From the NCBI GenBank assembly GCA_964581605.1, contig CAZOPF010000006.1:29623-93622 (forward strand): 64,000 nucleotides of DNA. The letters are read 5' to 3'. The translations under genes were made by a program, and so were the position numbers. The DNA comes from CAADGU01 sp964581605 (GTDB lineage Bacteria > Chloroflexota > Anaerolineae > Promineifilales > Promineifilaceae). The notes below the pieces were generated by a model. It was not told where the DNA came from. It made no database searches and saw only the letters and a list, made by a program, of their open reading frames with translations. Positions 48,485 through 57,219 of the stretch are shown piece after piece (within the stretch, counting starts at the first letter, position 1; each line of letters begins with the position of its first letter).

Positions 48485-49273
48485 ATGAGCGAACCAACCC
48501 GCGAATCCGTTGTCACCTTACGTGAAGTAACCAAAGATAATGCCCTTGAGATCATCAAATTGGAAGTGGCGGAAGGGCAAAACCGGTTTGTGGCTCCCAA
48601 CGATGTTTCGCTGGCGCAGGCGTATTTCGAGCGCGACAAGGCGTGGTTCCGCGCCATTTATGCGGACGAGACGCCGGTGGGGTTTATGATGTTATATGAC
48701 GACCCCCGCGAGCCGGTCTACTTTTTGTGGCGGTTAATGATGGATGCGCGGTATCAGGGGATGGGCTACGGCCGTCGTGCCCTTGATCTACTCGTCGAAT
48801 ATGTGAAGACACGGCCGGCCGCCACCGAACTCAAGGTCAGCTATGTACCCGCCGAAGGTGGCCCTGGCCCCTTTTACGCGAAGTATGGTTTTGTGGAAAC
48901 GGGCGAAGTGGAAGGGGAAGAAAATGTGATGAGCCTGAAACTGAATTACGCCGATGGTGAAGGCCCAAAACCGGCCTGGGGACGGCCGTTGACCCACATC
49001 GTCATGATCCGGCTCAAAGACCCCACGCCGGAAAACATTGATGAAGCCGTCGCCCACATCCGCAGCATGGAGGGCAAAATCGAGGTGCTGAAATCGTTGG
49101 AAGTGGGTAAAGATGTGGTGCGCTCGGAACGCTCCTACGACCTGGCGCTCATTGCCAAATTTGAAGACCGCGCCGGGCTGGACGTGTACAATACCCACCC
49201 CGTTCATCTGCCGGTGCTGGCCTATTTGCGGGAACGAATGAGTGCGGTCACGGCCGTAGATTTTGAAAATTAA
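48485..49273 (+). CDS. GNAT acetyltransferase fused to a Dabb domain
   Basis: 262 residues from ATG 48485, preceded by GAGGAGA. Upstream in-frame codons at 48422 read the palindromic element and are unlikely to be translated. Residues 1-155 are a GNAT domain: FMMLYDDPREPVYFLWRLMMDARYQGMGYGRRALDLLVEYV contains the acetyl-CoA loop QGMGYG. Residues 165-262 (LTHIVMIRLKDPTPENIDEAVAHIRSMEG, YDLALIAKFEDRAGLDVYNTHPVHLPVLAYL) form a stress-responsive A/B barrel. The fusion could couple acetylation to a small-molecule sensor; known functions are separate. Confidence 0.8.
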   Translation: MSEPTRESVVTLREVTKDNALEIIKLEVAEGQNRFVAPNDVSLAQAYFERDKAWFRAIYADETPVGFMMLYDDPREPVYFLWRLMMDARYQGMGYGRRALDLLVEYVKTRPAATELKVSYVPAEGGPGPFYAKYGFVETGEVEGEENVMSLKLNYADGEGPKPAWGRPLTHIVMIRLKDPTPENIDEAVAHIRSMEGKIEVLKSLEVGKDVVRSERSYDLALIAKFEDRAGLDVYNTHPVHLPVLAYLRERMSAVTAVDFEN

Positions 49274-49695
49274 ATGGATTGCCACATGAACTGGCCTTCC
49301 GGCAACACCTGGTCAAGAATTCCCGCAATGCGCTACACGGCCGTGTCCTCTTCGACCCGCTACACGGCCAATGAACTATCACTGGCTACTTTTACTGGGC
49401 ACTTCTCTTGCTCCCCCTTTTTTCCTGACGACAGTCTTCTTTGAGTTTTTTGGCATGGTTCATAAAGCGGAAGTTGTCCTTTACAAATTGTGAAACGATT
49501 TTGCAAATCGTTCTCTGGACGATTTGCAAAATCATCCTATTGGGCAAAATGATCCTGCCCTAAATTGTTGAAAAATCCAGCCCGTTTTGCCTATACCTGA
49601 CAAAAGATGTCATAAATCCCCCGTACACTGCCAATGTTTTAAGGTCGAGTGGTAGCGGCTGGGGCACGGCCGTGATACAATCCCGTCTATTCATC
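49274..49695. other. Intergenic region upstream of uvrA
   Basis: No gene. It contains the direct repeat CGCTACACGGCC (49331, 49360), an inverted repeat at 49495-49535, and a possible -10 TACAAT at 49676-49681. Confidence 0.45.
49495..49535. repeat. Inverted repeat ACGATTTTGCAAATCGT
   Basis: ACGATTTTGCAAATCGT (49495-49511) is followed after TCTCTGG by ACGATTTGCAAAATCAT (49519-49535), its near-perfect complement. Each half is itself almost palindromic. It could be a protein-binding site or a terminator of the upstream gene. Confidence 0.6.
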
Positions 49696-49709
49696 AGAAC
49701 ATATGTTCA
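49696..49709 (+). promoter_or_regulatory. LexA (SOS) box upstream of uvrA
   Basis: AGAACATATGTTCA is a symmetric GAAC-N4-GTTC palindrome, the LexA operator type of Firmicutes, Actinobacteria and others. It is 15 bp upstream of the uvrA ATG and downstream of the TACAAT hexamer, a repressing position. Confidence 0.65.
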
Positions 49710-49724
49710 CATAAGGTAAGGCAT

Positions 49725-52700
49725 ATGGAACCCCAACATATCATTGTGCGCGGCGCACAACAACACAATTTGAAACATATTGACGTGAGTATCCCCCGCA
49801 ACAAGCTGGTCGTCCTCACCGGCGTCAGCGGCAGCGGTAAATCTTCATTGGCCTTCGACACCATCTACGCCGAAGGGCAGCGGCGCTACGTGGAAAGCCT
49901 GTCCGCCTATGCCCGCCAGTTTTTAGGGCAGATGGAGAAACCGAAGGTGGACGCCATCATTGGCCTCAGCCCGGCTATCGCCATTGAGCAGAAGGCGGTC
50001 AGCAAAAACCCGCGCTCCACAGTGGGCACGGTAACGGAGGTAATGGATTATTTGCGTGTCCTTTTTGCCCGCGTGGGCACACCACACTGCCCGGAATGTG
50101 GCACGGCCGTGACCCCCCAATCGGCCCAATCCATCACCAACCAACTCGCCCATTTGCCCGCCGGCACCCGCTTCCAACTGCTGGCCCCCCTCGCCCGCAA
50201 CCGCAAGGGCACCCACGTGGACGCGCTGGCCCAGGCGCGGCAAGACGGTTTTGCCCGCGCCCGCGTCAACGGCCAACTGGTAGATTTAACCGGCGACCTG
50301 CCCGATCTGGACAAAAAACGCAAACACAACATCGAATTGATTGTAGACCGGCTGATTGTGCCGGAGACATTGGATGAAGGGTTCACCTCGCGGCTGGCGG
50401 ACTCGGTAGAGACAACGTTAAAGATGGGGGATGGGCTGTTGATTGCTGATTTAGGGGACGGGTTGGAGCAGTTGACGCTCAGTGAACACAATGCCTGCCC
50501 GAAGTGTGGGTTCAGCTTTCCCGATTTATCGCCGCAGTTGTTCAGCTTTAACTCGCCGTTGGGCATGTGCCCGGACTGCCACGGCATTGGCACGCAGATG
50601 CAGGTTGACCCTGACCTGATCATCGAGGATGAAACGCTCTCCATTATGGAGGGCGGGCTGCGCTGGTACGGCCATGTGCGCAAGAAGAAAAACAAATGGA
50701 CGATGTCCACGCTGCAAACCATCGCCGAACATTACGGCTTTGACCTGGACACGCCCTGGCGCGATCTGCCGGAAAAGGTGCGGCACATCCTGTTTTACGG
50801 TTCCGACGGCGAGATATTGACCTTTAAGTATGGCGGTGAAAATGACGAGGCGCAGTGGTCGGGGGAGGCGAAACGGCCGCTCAACGGCATCGTCAACAAC
50901 ATCAACCGCCTCTTTCACCAGACCCATTCGGAGATGACGCGCAAATGGTACGCCAGCTTTATGAGCCAACGGCCGTGCCCCACCTGTGCCGGTTCCCGCC
51001 TGCGCCCCGAAGCCCGCGCCGTGCAGGTCGGCGGCAAAACGATCACCGAAATCGGCCGGATGGCCATTGACGAGGCGCAGGCTTGGGTGTTGGCATTGTC
51101 CGGTAGGGGCGAGGCGGGCGGGAATGGTGCTGTCGGGCAAGAACAATCCTCTCCCGCCCGCCTCGCCCGTACAGTGAGCGACGGGCGCAGCGTCCGCGAG
51201 CAGTTAGCAGTGAATGGGAATGGGCACGGCCGTAACGGTAAATCTCCAATCGCTAATCTCCAGTCTCCCAGTCTCCCAGTCTCTCAGTCTCTTTCTGAGG
51301 AACAACTAGAAATCGCCGCCGAAGTCCTGAAAGAGATTCGGGATCGGCTGCAATTCATGTTGAACGTGGGGCTGCATTATCTGACGCTGGATCGGTCGGC
51401 CCCGTCATTGAGCGGCGGCGAGGGGCAGCGCATCCGGTTAGCCAGCCAGATTGGGTGTGGGCTGGTGGGGGTGTTGTACATCCTGGACGAGCCGTCCATT
51501 GGCCTGCACGCCCGCGACAACCGCGCCCTGCTAGACACCCTGCACCAACTCCGCGACATGGGCAACACGGTGCTGGTAGTGGAACACGACGAAGAGACGA
51601 TGCGCGAATCGGACTGGCTGGTGGACCTGGGGCCGGGCGCGGGCGTGAAGGGTGGACGTATCACGGCCGTCGGCACACCCGAAGAAGTCGCCAACAATCC
51701 CGATTCGTTGACGGGTAAGTATTTGCGGGGTGACCTGATGATTACTGCGCCCAATGGCTACGGCCGTCGCCAATCCGATACGGCCGTGACCATCTCCGGC
51801 GCACGATTACACAACTTACGCAGCGTCTCCGCCCGCTTCCCGCTGGGCACCATGATTTGTGTCACCGGCGTCAGCGGCAGTGGCAAGAGCAGCCTGGTCT
51901 CCGAGACGCTGGAACCGGCGCTGGCGCGGGCGCTGAACAACGCCCAGACCACCCCCGGCCCGTACAGCAGTTTGCATGGCCTGGAACATCTGGACAAGGT
52001 GATCAACATCACCCAGGAGCCCATCGGCCGTACCCCCCGCTCTAACCCGGCGACCTACATCAAGCTGTTTGATGAGATTCGCAACGTCTTCGCCCAAACG
52101 CCCGCCGCCAAAGCGCGGGGTTACAAATCGGGCCGCTTCAGCTTTAACGTGAAGGGCGGCCGCTGCGAGGCGTGTGAAGGGTATGGGCTGCGCAAGGTGG
52201 AGATGCACTTTTTGGCGGATGTGTGGGTGCTGTGCCGGGAGTGCAACGGCCGTCGCTTCAACCACGAAACACTGCAAATCACCTACAAAGGGCAAAACAT
52301 CGCCGACGTGCTGGACATGGACGTGCAGGAGGCGTTGGAATTCTTCGAGAACCATCCCAAGATTCACCGGCAGCTACAAACGCTGCATGACGTGGGGCTG
52401 GATTACATCAAGCTGGGGCAGAGTGCGCTCACCCTCAGCGGCGGCGAGGCACAGCGCATCAAGCTGGCGAAGGAGTTGAGCCGGGTTGCCACCGGGCGTA
52501 CTGTGTACGTGCTGGATGAACCGACCACCGGCCTGCATTTTGCCGACGTGCAAAAGCTGCTGGATGTGCTGCACCGGCTGGTGGATGCGGGCAATACGGT
52601 CATCGTCATTGAGCATAATCTGGATGTCATTAAGACGGCCGACTGGCTGATTGATCTGGGGCCGGAAGGTGGCGACGGCGGTGGGCAGATTATCGCCCAG

Positions 52701-52802
52701 GGTACACCGGAGGATGTAGCGCAGGTGGCAGCGAGTTATACCGGGCAGTTTTTGAAAGCGATGCTTTCATCGCCGATGTTGGGGGTGGATACGGCCGTGT
52801 AA
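49725..52802 (+). CDS. uvrA: Excinuclease ABC subunit A with a 65-residue insertion
   Basis: 1025 residues, against about 940-960 in most bacteria. ATG 49725 follows AAGGTAAGG. First ATPase: GVSGSGKSSLAFDTIYAEGQRRYVESLSAYARQF, a zinc finger (HCPECG, CPKCGFSF, CPDCHG), and signature LSGGEGQRIRLA with ILDEPSIGLHARDN. Second ATPase: GVSGSGKSSLVSETL, zinc finger CEACEGYG and CRECNGRRF, signature LSGGEAQRIKLAKEL and LDEPTTGLHF. Damage recognition in nucleotide excision repair. Residues about 460-524 (GRGEAGGNGAVGQEQSSP through SLPVSQSLS) are repeat-derived and lie between MAIDEAQAWVLALS and EEQLEIAAEVLKEI, which are normally nearly adjacent. A putative SOS box precedes it. Confidence 0.95.
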   Translation: MEPQHIIVRGAQQHNLKHIDVSIPRNKLVVLTGVSGSGKSSLAFDTIYAEGQRRYVESLSAYARQFLGQMEKPKVDAIIGLSPAIAIEQKAVSKNPRSTVGTVTEVMDYLRVLFARVGTPHCPECGTAVTPQSAQSITNQLAHLPAGTRFQLLAPLARNRKGTHVDALAQARQDGFARARVNGQLVDLTGDLPDLDKKRKHNIELIVDRLIVPETLDEGFTSRLADSVETTLKMGDGLLIADLGDGLEQLTLSEHNACPKCGFSFPDLSPQLFSFNSPLGMCPDCHGIGTQMQVDPDLIIEDETLSIMEGGLRWYGHVRKKKNKWTMSTLQTIAEHYGFDLDTPWRDLPEKVRHILFYGSDGEILTFKYGGENDEAQWSGEAKRPLNGIVNNINRLFHQTHSEMTRKWYASFMSQRPCPTCAGSRLRPEARAVQVGGKTITEIGRMAIDEAQAWVLALSGRGEAGGNGAVGQEQSSPARLARTVSDGRSVREQLAVNGNGHGRNGKSPIANLQSPSLPVSQSLSEEQLEIAAEVLKEIRDRLQFMLNVGLHYLTLDRSAPSLSGGEGQRIRLASQIGCGLVGVLYILDEPSIGLHARDNRALLDTLHQLRDMGNTVLVVEHDEETMRESDWLVDLGPGAGVKGGRITAVGTPEEVANNPDSLTGKYLRGDLMITAPNGYGRRQSDTAVTISGARLHNLRSVSARFPLGTMICVTGVSGSGKSSLVSETLEPALARALNNAQTTPGPYSSLHGLEHLDKVINITQEPIGRTPRSNPATYIKLFDEIRNVFAQTPAAKARGYKSGRFSFNVKGGRCEACEGYGLRKVEMHFLADVWVLCRECNGRRFNHETLQITYKGQNIADVLDMDVQEALEFFENHPKIHRQLQTLHDVGLDYIKLGQSALTLSGGEAQRIKLAKELSRVATGRTVYVLDEPTTGLHFADVQKLLDVLHRLVDAGNTVIVIEHNLDVIKTADWLIDLGPEGGDGGGQIIAQGTPEDVAQVAASYTGQFLKAMLSSPMLGVDTAV
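51103..51297. repeat. Composite repeat insertion within uvrA
   Basis: An inverted repeat with 21-bp arms (51103-51123 and 51152-51172, one mismatch, starting GTAGGGGCGAGGCGGGCGGG) is followed by heptamer-like AGCAGTT/AGCAGTG units and an octamer array TCTCCCAG (51257-51290). The total keeps the uvrA frame. Confidence 0.87.
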
Positions 52803-52829
52803 TACAAGTCGGGCAACTAAGTAACCGTG

Positions 52830-52899
52830 CAGTAATTATGTAATTGAGTAATTTGGTAATTAGCCGCTTCAATTACTTAATTACCCAATTACCCAATCG
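52830..52899. repeat. Octamer array (GTAATTGA/CCAATTAC) downstream of uvrA
   Basis: GTAATTAT, GTAATTGA, GTAATTTG, GTAATTAG, then ATTACTTA, ATTACCCA, ATTACCCA. The halves are complementary and may fold into a stem, possibly a weak terminator. Nothing else is seen in 52803-52938. Confidence 0.7.
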
Positions 52900-52938
52900 C
52901 TAACTTATTTGCAAACGATCACTAAGAGGTAGCTTCAT

Positions 52939-53367
52939 ATGAACGTACATCAGCAAATCAAAGAGTACATCGCAGCTCAGCCAGAGCCAAAACGAAGTGA
53001 TATGCAAGAGCTTCACGGTATCATTCTGGGAATGATGCCGGACTGTAAATTGTGGTTTCTTGATGGCAGAGATGAGAGCGGCCGGACGGTTTCTAACCCA
53101 AGTATAGGTTATGGATCACAGACCAGAATTTATGCCGATGGCAAAACTAAAGAGTTCTATCAGATCGGCCTTAGTGCAAACACAACCGGAATCTCCGTCT
53201 ATATTATGGGGATAAAGGATAAAAAACAGTTAGCCGAGAAATACGGAAACAAGATCGGCCAGGCAAGCGTGACAGGATATTGCATCAAGTTCAGGGCACT
53301 AAGAAATATAGACGTTAATACCCTCGTAGATGCCATGCGATATGGCATTGAGCAGACACGCACCTGA
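52939..53367 (+). CDS. DUF1801-type protein
   Basis: 142 residues. VHQQIKEYIAAQPEPKRSDMQELHGIILGMMPDCKLWFLDGRD and SIGYGSQTRIYADGKTKEFYQIGLSANTTGISVYIMGI are DUF1801-like. AGAGGT precedes the ATG. It has no ACGGCCGT site and is AT-richer than its neighbours, which suggests recent gain. Function unknown; possibly binds small ligands. Confidence 0.75.
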   Translation: MNVHQQIKEYIAAQPEPKRSDMQELHGIILGMMPDCKLWFLDGRDESGRTVSNPSIGYGSQTRIYADGKTKEFYQIGLSANTTGISVYIMGIKDKKQLAEKYGNKIGQASVTGYCIKFRALRNIDVNTLVDAMRYGIEQTRT

Positions 53368-53385
53368 CAATTCATTCGAAAGGTT

Positions 53386-53432
53386 TTAGTAGGCGATTTA
53401 TCGCCGTCTGACGGCCCTGAACTGCCTGCCAC
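53386..53432. repeat. 47-bp palindromic element, copy 3 (degenerate)
   Basis: The left arm TTAGTAGGCGATTTATCGCC is conserved and the spacer is 7 bp (GTCTGAC). The right arm GGCCCTGAACTGCCTGCCAC is mutated. It is followed by AAACG, as in copies 1 and 2. Confidence 0.7.
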
Positions 53433-53456
53433 AAACGATTTTCCGAGGAGTGATTG

Positions 53457-53960
53457 ATGATGAAATCTGAACTTCTGAATTGGTTGCAGGAAGAATATCG
53501 GCAATGGGAAGCTTTTCTGGCGGAGATTGACCCGGCGCGGATGGACGAGCCTGGCGTGGCTGGTCACTGGTCTATTAAAGACATCATCGCCCACCTGACG
53601 GACTGGACTCCCTGGTCTATCGCCCGCTTGCAGGCGGCCCAACGCGGCGAGCCGAAACCGCCCCCACCCTGGCCCGCGCACCTGGAAAGTGATGATGAGA
53701 TCAACGGCTGGATTTATGAGGTTAATCACGGCCGTACCGTGCGTGAAGTTCTGGACGAATCGGCGCGGGTTTTTCAGGAGTTGCTGACGGCCGTTAAAGA
53801 ATTACCAGAGGATGTCCGCATCGAGCAAATACACGAGGGGGAAAGGGTTTCTTATCTGGTGTGGCTGGGTGATGAACGTTTCCCGCCCGGTGAATTTTTT
53901 GACCATTTCCACGATGACCATGAGCCAGACATACGCGCCTGGTTAGCGGAAGAGCGTTAA
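53457..53960 (+). CDS. ClbS/DfsB-family four-helix protein
   Basis: About 167 residues from ATG 53457, GAGGAG upstream. LLNWLQEEYRQWEAFLAEIDPARMDEPGVAGHWSIKDIIAHLTDWTPWSIARL matches the ClbS/DfsB (DUF1706) fold; HWSIKDIIAHLTDW is the signature. ClbS protects against colibactin by hydrolysing its warhead. Whether this one is a resistance protein is not known. No signal peptide. Confidence 0.78.
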   Translation: MMKSELLNWLQEEYRQWEAFLAEIDPARMDEPGVAGHWSIKDIIAHLTDWTPWSIARLQAAQRGEPKPPPPWPAHLESDDEINGWIYEVNHGRTVREVLDESARVFQELLTAVKELPEDVRIEQIHEGERVSYLVWLGDERFPPGEFFDHFHDDHEPDIRAWLAEER

Positions 53961-53981
53961 AAATCGAAAGGTGATTGATTT

Positions 53982-54371
53982 ATGATAAAGACACATCAAG
54001 AATTTATGACCCAATTTGATGATGAACGAAAGCCACTTGTTGAAGCAATGCTTAAAGCCATAATTGAAGCGTGCCCCACTTTGACCGAAACCATCAAGTG
54101 GAACGCACCAAACTTTTGTTATATGGGCAAAGACCGTATGACAATGATGCTTCACAAAAAAGATAGAGCAGCCCTGATCCTTCACACTGGCGCGAAACCG
54201 AAAGAAGACAAAAAAGCACCGCACTTGTATACAGATGACACAGCATTGCTTGAGTGGAACTCCAATGTACGCGCCACAATTACTTTTTTTGACCTTGACG
54301 AATTTTTAACGAAAAGAGATCTTTTCAAAAAAGCGGTAAACCGGTGGGTTGAAGAAACAAAAGGTCTTTGA
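53982..54371 (+). CDS. DUF1801-type protein
   Basis: 129 residues. ERKPLVEAMLKAIIEACPTLTETIKWNAPNFCYMGKDRMTMMLHKKDRAALILHTG is DUF1801. AT-rich with no ACGGCCGT site, like the other DUF1801 gene 600 bp upstream. It ends ATGA into the next frame. Unknown function. Confidence 0.8.
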   Translation: MIKTHQEFMTQFDDERKPLVEAMLKAIIEACPTLTETIKWNAPNFCYMGKDRMTMMLHKKDRAALILHTGAKPKEDKKAPHLYTDDTALLEWNSNVRATITFFDLDEFLTKRDLFKKAVNRWVEETKGL

Positions 54372-54427
54372 ATCCAATAGGCGCTGTGGCCCGGCTGAAG
54401 CCTGAGCCATACGGGAGATTGACTGTC

Positions 54428-54943
54428 ATGGAGACATTGCCAGAAACAACGTTGGCCGAACTGATTCGGTACAACAATTGGGCGAACCAGCAGGTGTTGG
54501 CCGCGTGTGAGACATTAAGTGACGAGCAGCTAGACGCTACCCTGCCGGGTTCGTATGGCACGGTGCGGCAGACGCTGGAACATATTATCCGCGCTGAAGC
54601 GTTTTATGTGAGCATCTTGACCGGGCAACGGCCGTTGCCCCCCTTCCAATGGGATGCCAAACCGGGTCTGGCCGAAATGCGGGCGTATGCCGTGCAGGTT
54701 GGTGAGGCATTGGTAGATGCGATTGGGCGGATTGGCCCCAATGACCTGGTTTACGAAGAAGAAGAGGGCAACAAGTTCCATTATCAGGCCGTCGTCGTTT
54801 TCATTCAGATTATCAATCACGGCGTTGAACACCGCACCAACATCACCACGATTTTGAGCGCCGCGCAGCAGACGCCGCCAGGGGTGGATGGCTGGAGTTA
54901 TTTATCCGCTTATCCTGAGCGATTTCACTATGAATATGAATAG
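54428..54943 (+). CDS. DinB-family protein
   Basis: 171 residues from ATG 54428; an ATG at 54368 would add 20 residues. LIRYNNWANQQVLAACETL, LEHIIRAEAFYVSIL and the metal-site stretch QIINHGVEHRTNITTIL (HxxxH) define the DinB four-helix fold. Many bind divalent metal and use mycothiol, bacillithiol or similar thiols as cofactor. Substrate unknown. Confidence 0.8.
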   Translation: METLPETTLAELIRYNNWANQQVLAACETLSDEQLDATLPGSYGTVRQTLEHIIRAEAFYVSILTGQRPLPPFQWDAKPGLAEMRAYAVQVGEALVDAIGRIGPNDLVYEEEEGNKFHYQAVVVFIQIINHGVEHRTNITTILSAAQQTPPGVDGWSYLSAYPERFHYEYE

Positions 54944-55011
54944 TCGTTCCAGCAACAACGATTGAGGAATTTTTTAGGGCTTCGGGCAGCCAGGAAGCGG
55001 ATTTGCATGAG

Positions 55012-55173
55012 ATGGATCGTAGCCACAGCACCGGAATTGAAGCGGCAGCTTTTTGCCGGGCCAGGCATGTGGATGAACTGGAACATGCGATCCGGGATGC
55101 GCTGTGGTGGAGTCGGGAGCAGGAACGGATTTACGGCCGTAACTGCGCCCAGCCCGTACCAGGAGGGTGGTGA
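55012..55173 (+). CDS. Small hypothetical protein, coupled to the ABM-VOC gene
   Basis: 53 codons (MDRSHSTGIEAAAFCRARHV to QPVPGGW) ending TGA, whose last base is shared with the ATG of the next gene (TGATG). The frame is open further upstream without a good start. It is plausible as a coupled leader or a decayed gene. I do not recognise it; a run of 70 bp upstream also shows no start. Confidence 0.35.
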   Translation: MDRSHSTGIEAAAFCRARHVDELEHAIRDALWWSREQERIYGRNCAQPVPGGW

Positions 55174-55883
55174 TGTATGGATTGATAGGGAAAATGACGG
55201 CCGTGCCCGGCCAACGGGACACCCTGATCAACATCTTAATGGCAGGTATCCACGAGATGCCCGGCTGTCTGAGTTATGTGGTCGCCAGAGACCCATCTGA
55301 CGCCGACGCCATCTGGATTACGGAAGTGTGGGACAGCGAAGAAAACCATCGGGCGTCCTTATCACTCCCGCAGATACAGCAGGCAATTGCTCAGGCACGG
55401 CCGCTCATCGCCGGTTTTAGCGACCACACGATTACGGAACCTGTAGGCGGCCATGGGTTGAGCATCCCGTACCGGTCTAACCGCTCGATGCCCACGGCCG
55501 TTGTCATCCCCGAACTGGCTTACCCGGATGTACGTGAGGCGGTGGAATGGTTGTGCCGCGTGTTTGGTTTTAGCGAACGGCTGCAAATTGGCAGCCATCG
55601 CGCCCAACTGACCTTTGGCGACGGGGCTGTCATTGTGACGGCCGCAGCCACCGAAAGCGCCGATCTCTCTCACGCCGTCATGGTGCGGGTGGCCGATGTG
55701 GACAGTCATTATGAACAGGCCCGGCGGCAGAGCGCATCAATCAGCCACCCGCCGACCGATTATCCGTATGGGGAAAGACAGTATACGGCTGTGGATTTGT
55801 ACGGCCGTCGCTGGACATTCTCCCAAACCATCGCCGATATTGACCCGGCAATCTGGGGCGGCCAACTGAAGGAAGGTAACTGA
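55173..55883 (+). CDS. Antibiotic-biosynthesis monooxygenase-like domain fused to a VOC domain
   Basis: 236 residues from ATG 55173, with AGGAGG six bases upstream. Residues 1-95 have the ABM ferredoxin-like fold (MYGLIGKMTAVPGQRDTLINIL, SYVVARDPSDADAIWITEVWDSEENHRASL). Residues 110-236 are a glyoxalase/bleomycin-resistance VOC domain (VIPELAYPDVREAVEWLCRVFGFSERL, QYTAVDLYGRRWTFSQ). The combination suggests a small-molecule detoxification enzyme; the metal ligands are not complete enough to name the reaction. Confidence 0.78.
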   Translation: MYGLIGKMTAVPGQRDTLINILMAGIHEMPGCLSYVVARDPSDADAIWITEVWDSEENHRASLSLPQIQQAIAQARPLIAGFSDHTITEPVGGHGLSIPYRSNRSMPTAVVIPELAYPDVREAVEWLCRVFGFSERLQIGSHRAQLTFGDGAVIVTAAATESADLSHAVMVRVADVDSHYEQARRQSASISHPPTDYPYGERQYTAVDLYGRRWTFSQTIADIDPAIWGGQLKEGN

Positions 55884-56435
55884 ATGGCCCGTTACGTTGC
55901 CTTTCTGCGAGCCATTAACATCGGCGGGCATATTGTGAAAATGGCCGACCTGCGCCACTATTTTATGGACGCCGGTTTTACCGATGTGGAAACTTACATC
56001 CAGACCGGCAATGTCATTTTTACGGCCGAACAGGATGATAGAGACAATCTGGAACAGCAGATAGAAACGCACCTGGAACATATCCTCGGTTATCCAGTCG
56101 CCACCTTTCTACGTACCTTCCCAGAACTGGAAGCGGTTGTGGCCCATCAGCCGTTCCCAGCGGCCGAGTTTGAGGCCGGTGCATCGTTGTATATTGCCTT
56201 CTTAAAAACAGAACCAACCCCCGAAATCCAGAATAAAATCTTGTCCTTTACCAATGAAGTGGATGCGTTTGATGTGCACGGCCGTGAACTCTACTGGTTA
56301 GGTCGCAAACAGCAAATGCAGTCAACCTTTTCCAGCGCTTTGCTGGAAAAGACAATTGGCGGCCCGGCGACGGTGCGCAATGTCAACACCGTCCGCAAAA
56401 TGGTAGCGAAGTATTATTCAACAGATTATTATTGA
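55884..56435 (+). CDS. DUF1697 protein
   Basis: 183 residues starting immediately after the preceding stop (TGAATG). YVAFLRAINIGGHIVKMADLRHYFMDAGFTDVETYIQTGNVIF is the canonical DUF1697 opening, and QSTFSSALLEKTIGGPATVRNVNTVRKM the ending. Function unknown. Part of the same run of small genes. Confidence 0.87.
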   Translation: MARYVAFLRAINIGGHIVKMADLRHYFMDAGFTDVETYIQTGNVIFTAEQDDRDNLEQQIETHLEHILGYPVATFLRTFPELEAVVAHQPFPAAEFEAGASLYIAFLKTEPTPEIQNKILSFTNEVDAFDVHGRELYWLGRKQQMQSTFSSALLEKTIGGPATVRNVNTVRKMVAKYYSTDYY

Positions 56436-56467
56436 GAAACCCTCCAGTTCTGAATAGTCGCTGAGGA

Positions 56468-57193
56468 ATGATGTACGAATTTTTGGAAGTAGGGCGAGTA
56501 CGAGAAATCTGGCGCTACCCGGTGAAATCTATGGCCGGGGAGCAGCTTGCGGAAGCGCATGTTTATTGGCATGGGGTGGATGGCGACCGGCGGGCCGCTT
56601 TTGTGCGCGGCGACGATCATTCCGGTTTTCCCTGGCTGACGGCGCGGCAGGTGCCAGAACTGGTACGTTACCGCCCGTTTTACAGCGACCTGGATGATGT
56701 ACGGAATTCATCAATAATTGTACAAACACCCGGAGGAAAACAATTGCCATTAGATTCAGAAGAACTACGGGCACAATTGGCGGACTTGTACGGCCGTGAC
56801 ATCTCCCTCATTCGCATCAAGCGCGGCGTCTTTGATTCCCTGCCCCTCTCGTTGATGAGCACGGCCACCGTGGCGGCGCTGGATGAACGGTTGGATTTTG
56901 CTCTGGACGGCCGTCGCTTCCGCCAAAACATCATCATTGAGACGTTTGACGGACGGCCGTTTGCCGAGGAAGCCTGGGTGGGCAGCGCGTTGACCATTGG
57001 AGAAGTGCAGGTATGGCTGAACCAGCCGATAGAACGCTGCCAGATGATCAACGTAGACCCGGACACGGCCGTGCGCTCCTCCGCCACGCTCAAACTGGTG
57101 GCCCAAACCCGCAACAACTGTGTCGGCGTCGGCTGCACCCCGCAAAGCACCGGCATGATTCAAGTAGGTGATTTGGTACGCCTTTTGCCCTAA
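56468..57193 (+). CDS. MOSC-domain protein
   Basis: 241 residues. VREIWRYPVKSMAGEQLAEAHVYWHGVDGDRRAAF is the MOSC N-terminal barrel, and WLNQPIERCQMINVDPDTAVRSSATLKLVAQTRNNCVGVGC the MOSC core with a conserved cysteine. Family members (YcbX/YiiM/mARC) bind molybdenum cofactor and reduce N-hydroxylated compounds. The start may be the second Met (56471). Confidence 0.85.
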   Translation: MMYEFLEVGRVREIWRYPVKSMAGEQLAEAHVYWHGVDGDRRAAFVRGDDHSGFPWLTARQVPELVRYRPFYSDLDDVRNSSIIVQTPGGKQLPLDSEELRAQLADLYGRDISLIRIKRGVFDSLPLSLMSTATVAALDERLDFALDGRRFRQNIIIETFDGRPFAEEAWVGSALTIGEVQVWLNQPIERCQMINVDPDTAVRSSATLKLVAQTRNNCVGVGCTPQSTGMIQVGDLVRLLP

Positions 57194-57219
57194 TTCGTAA
57201 ACGGGCGTGGGGCTTCTGG

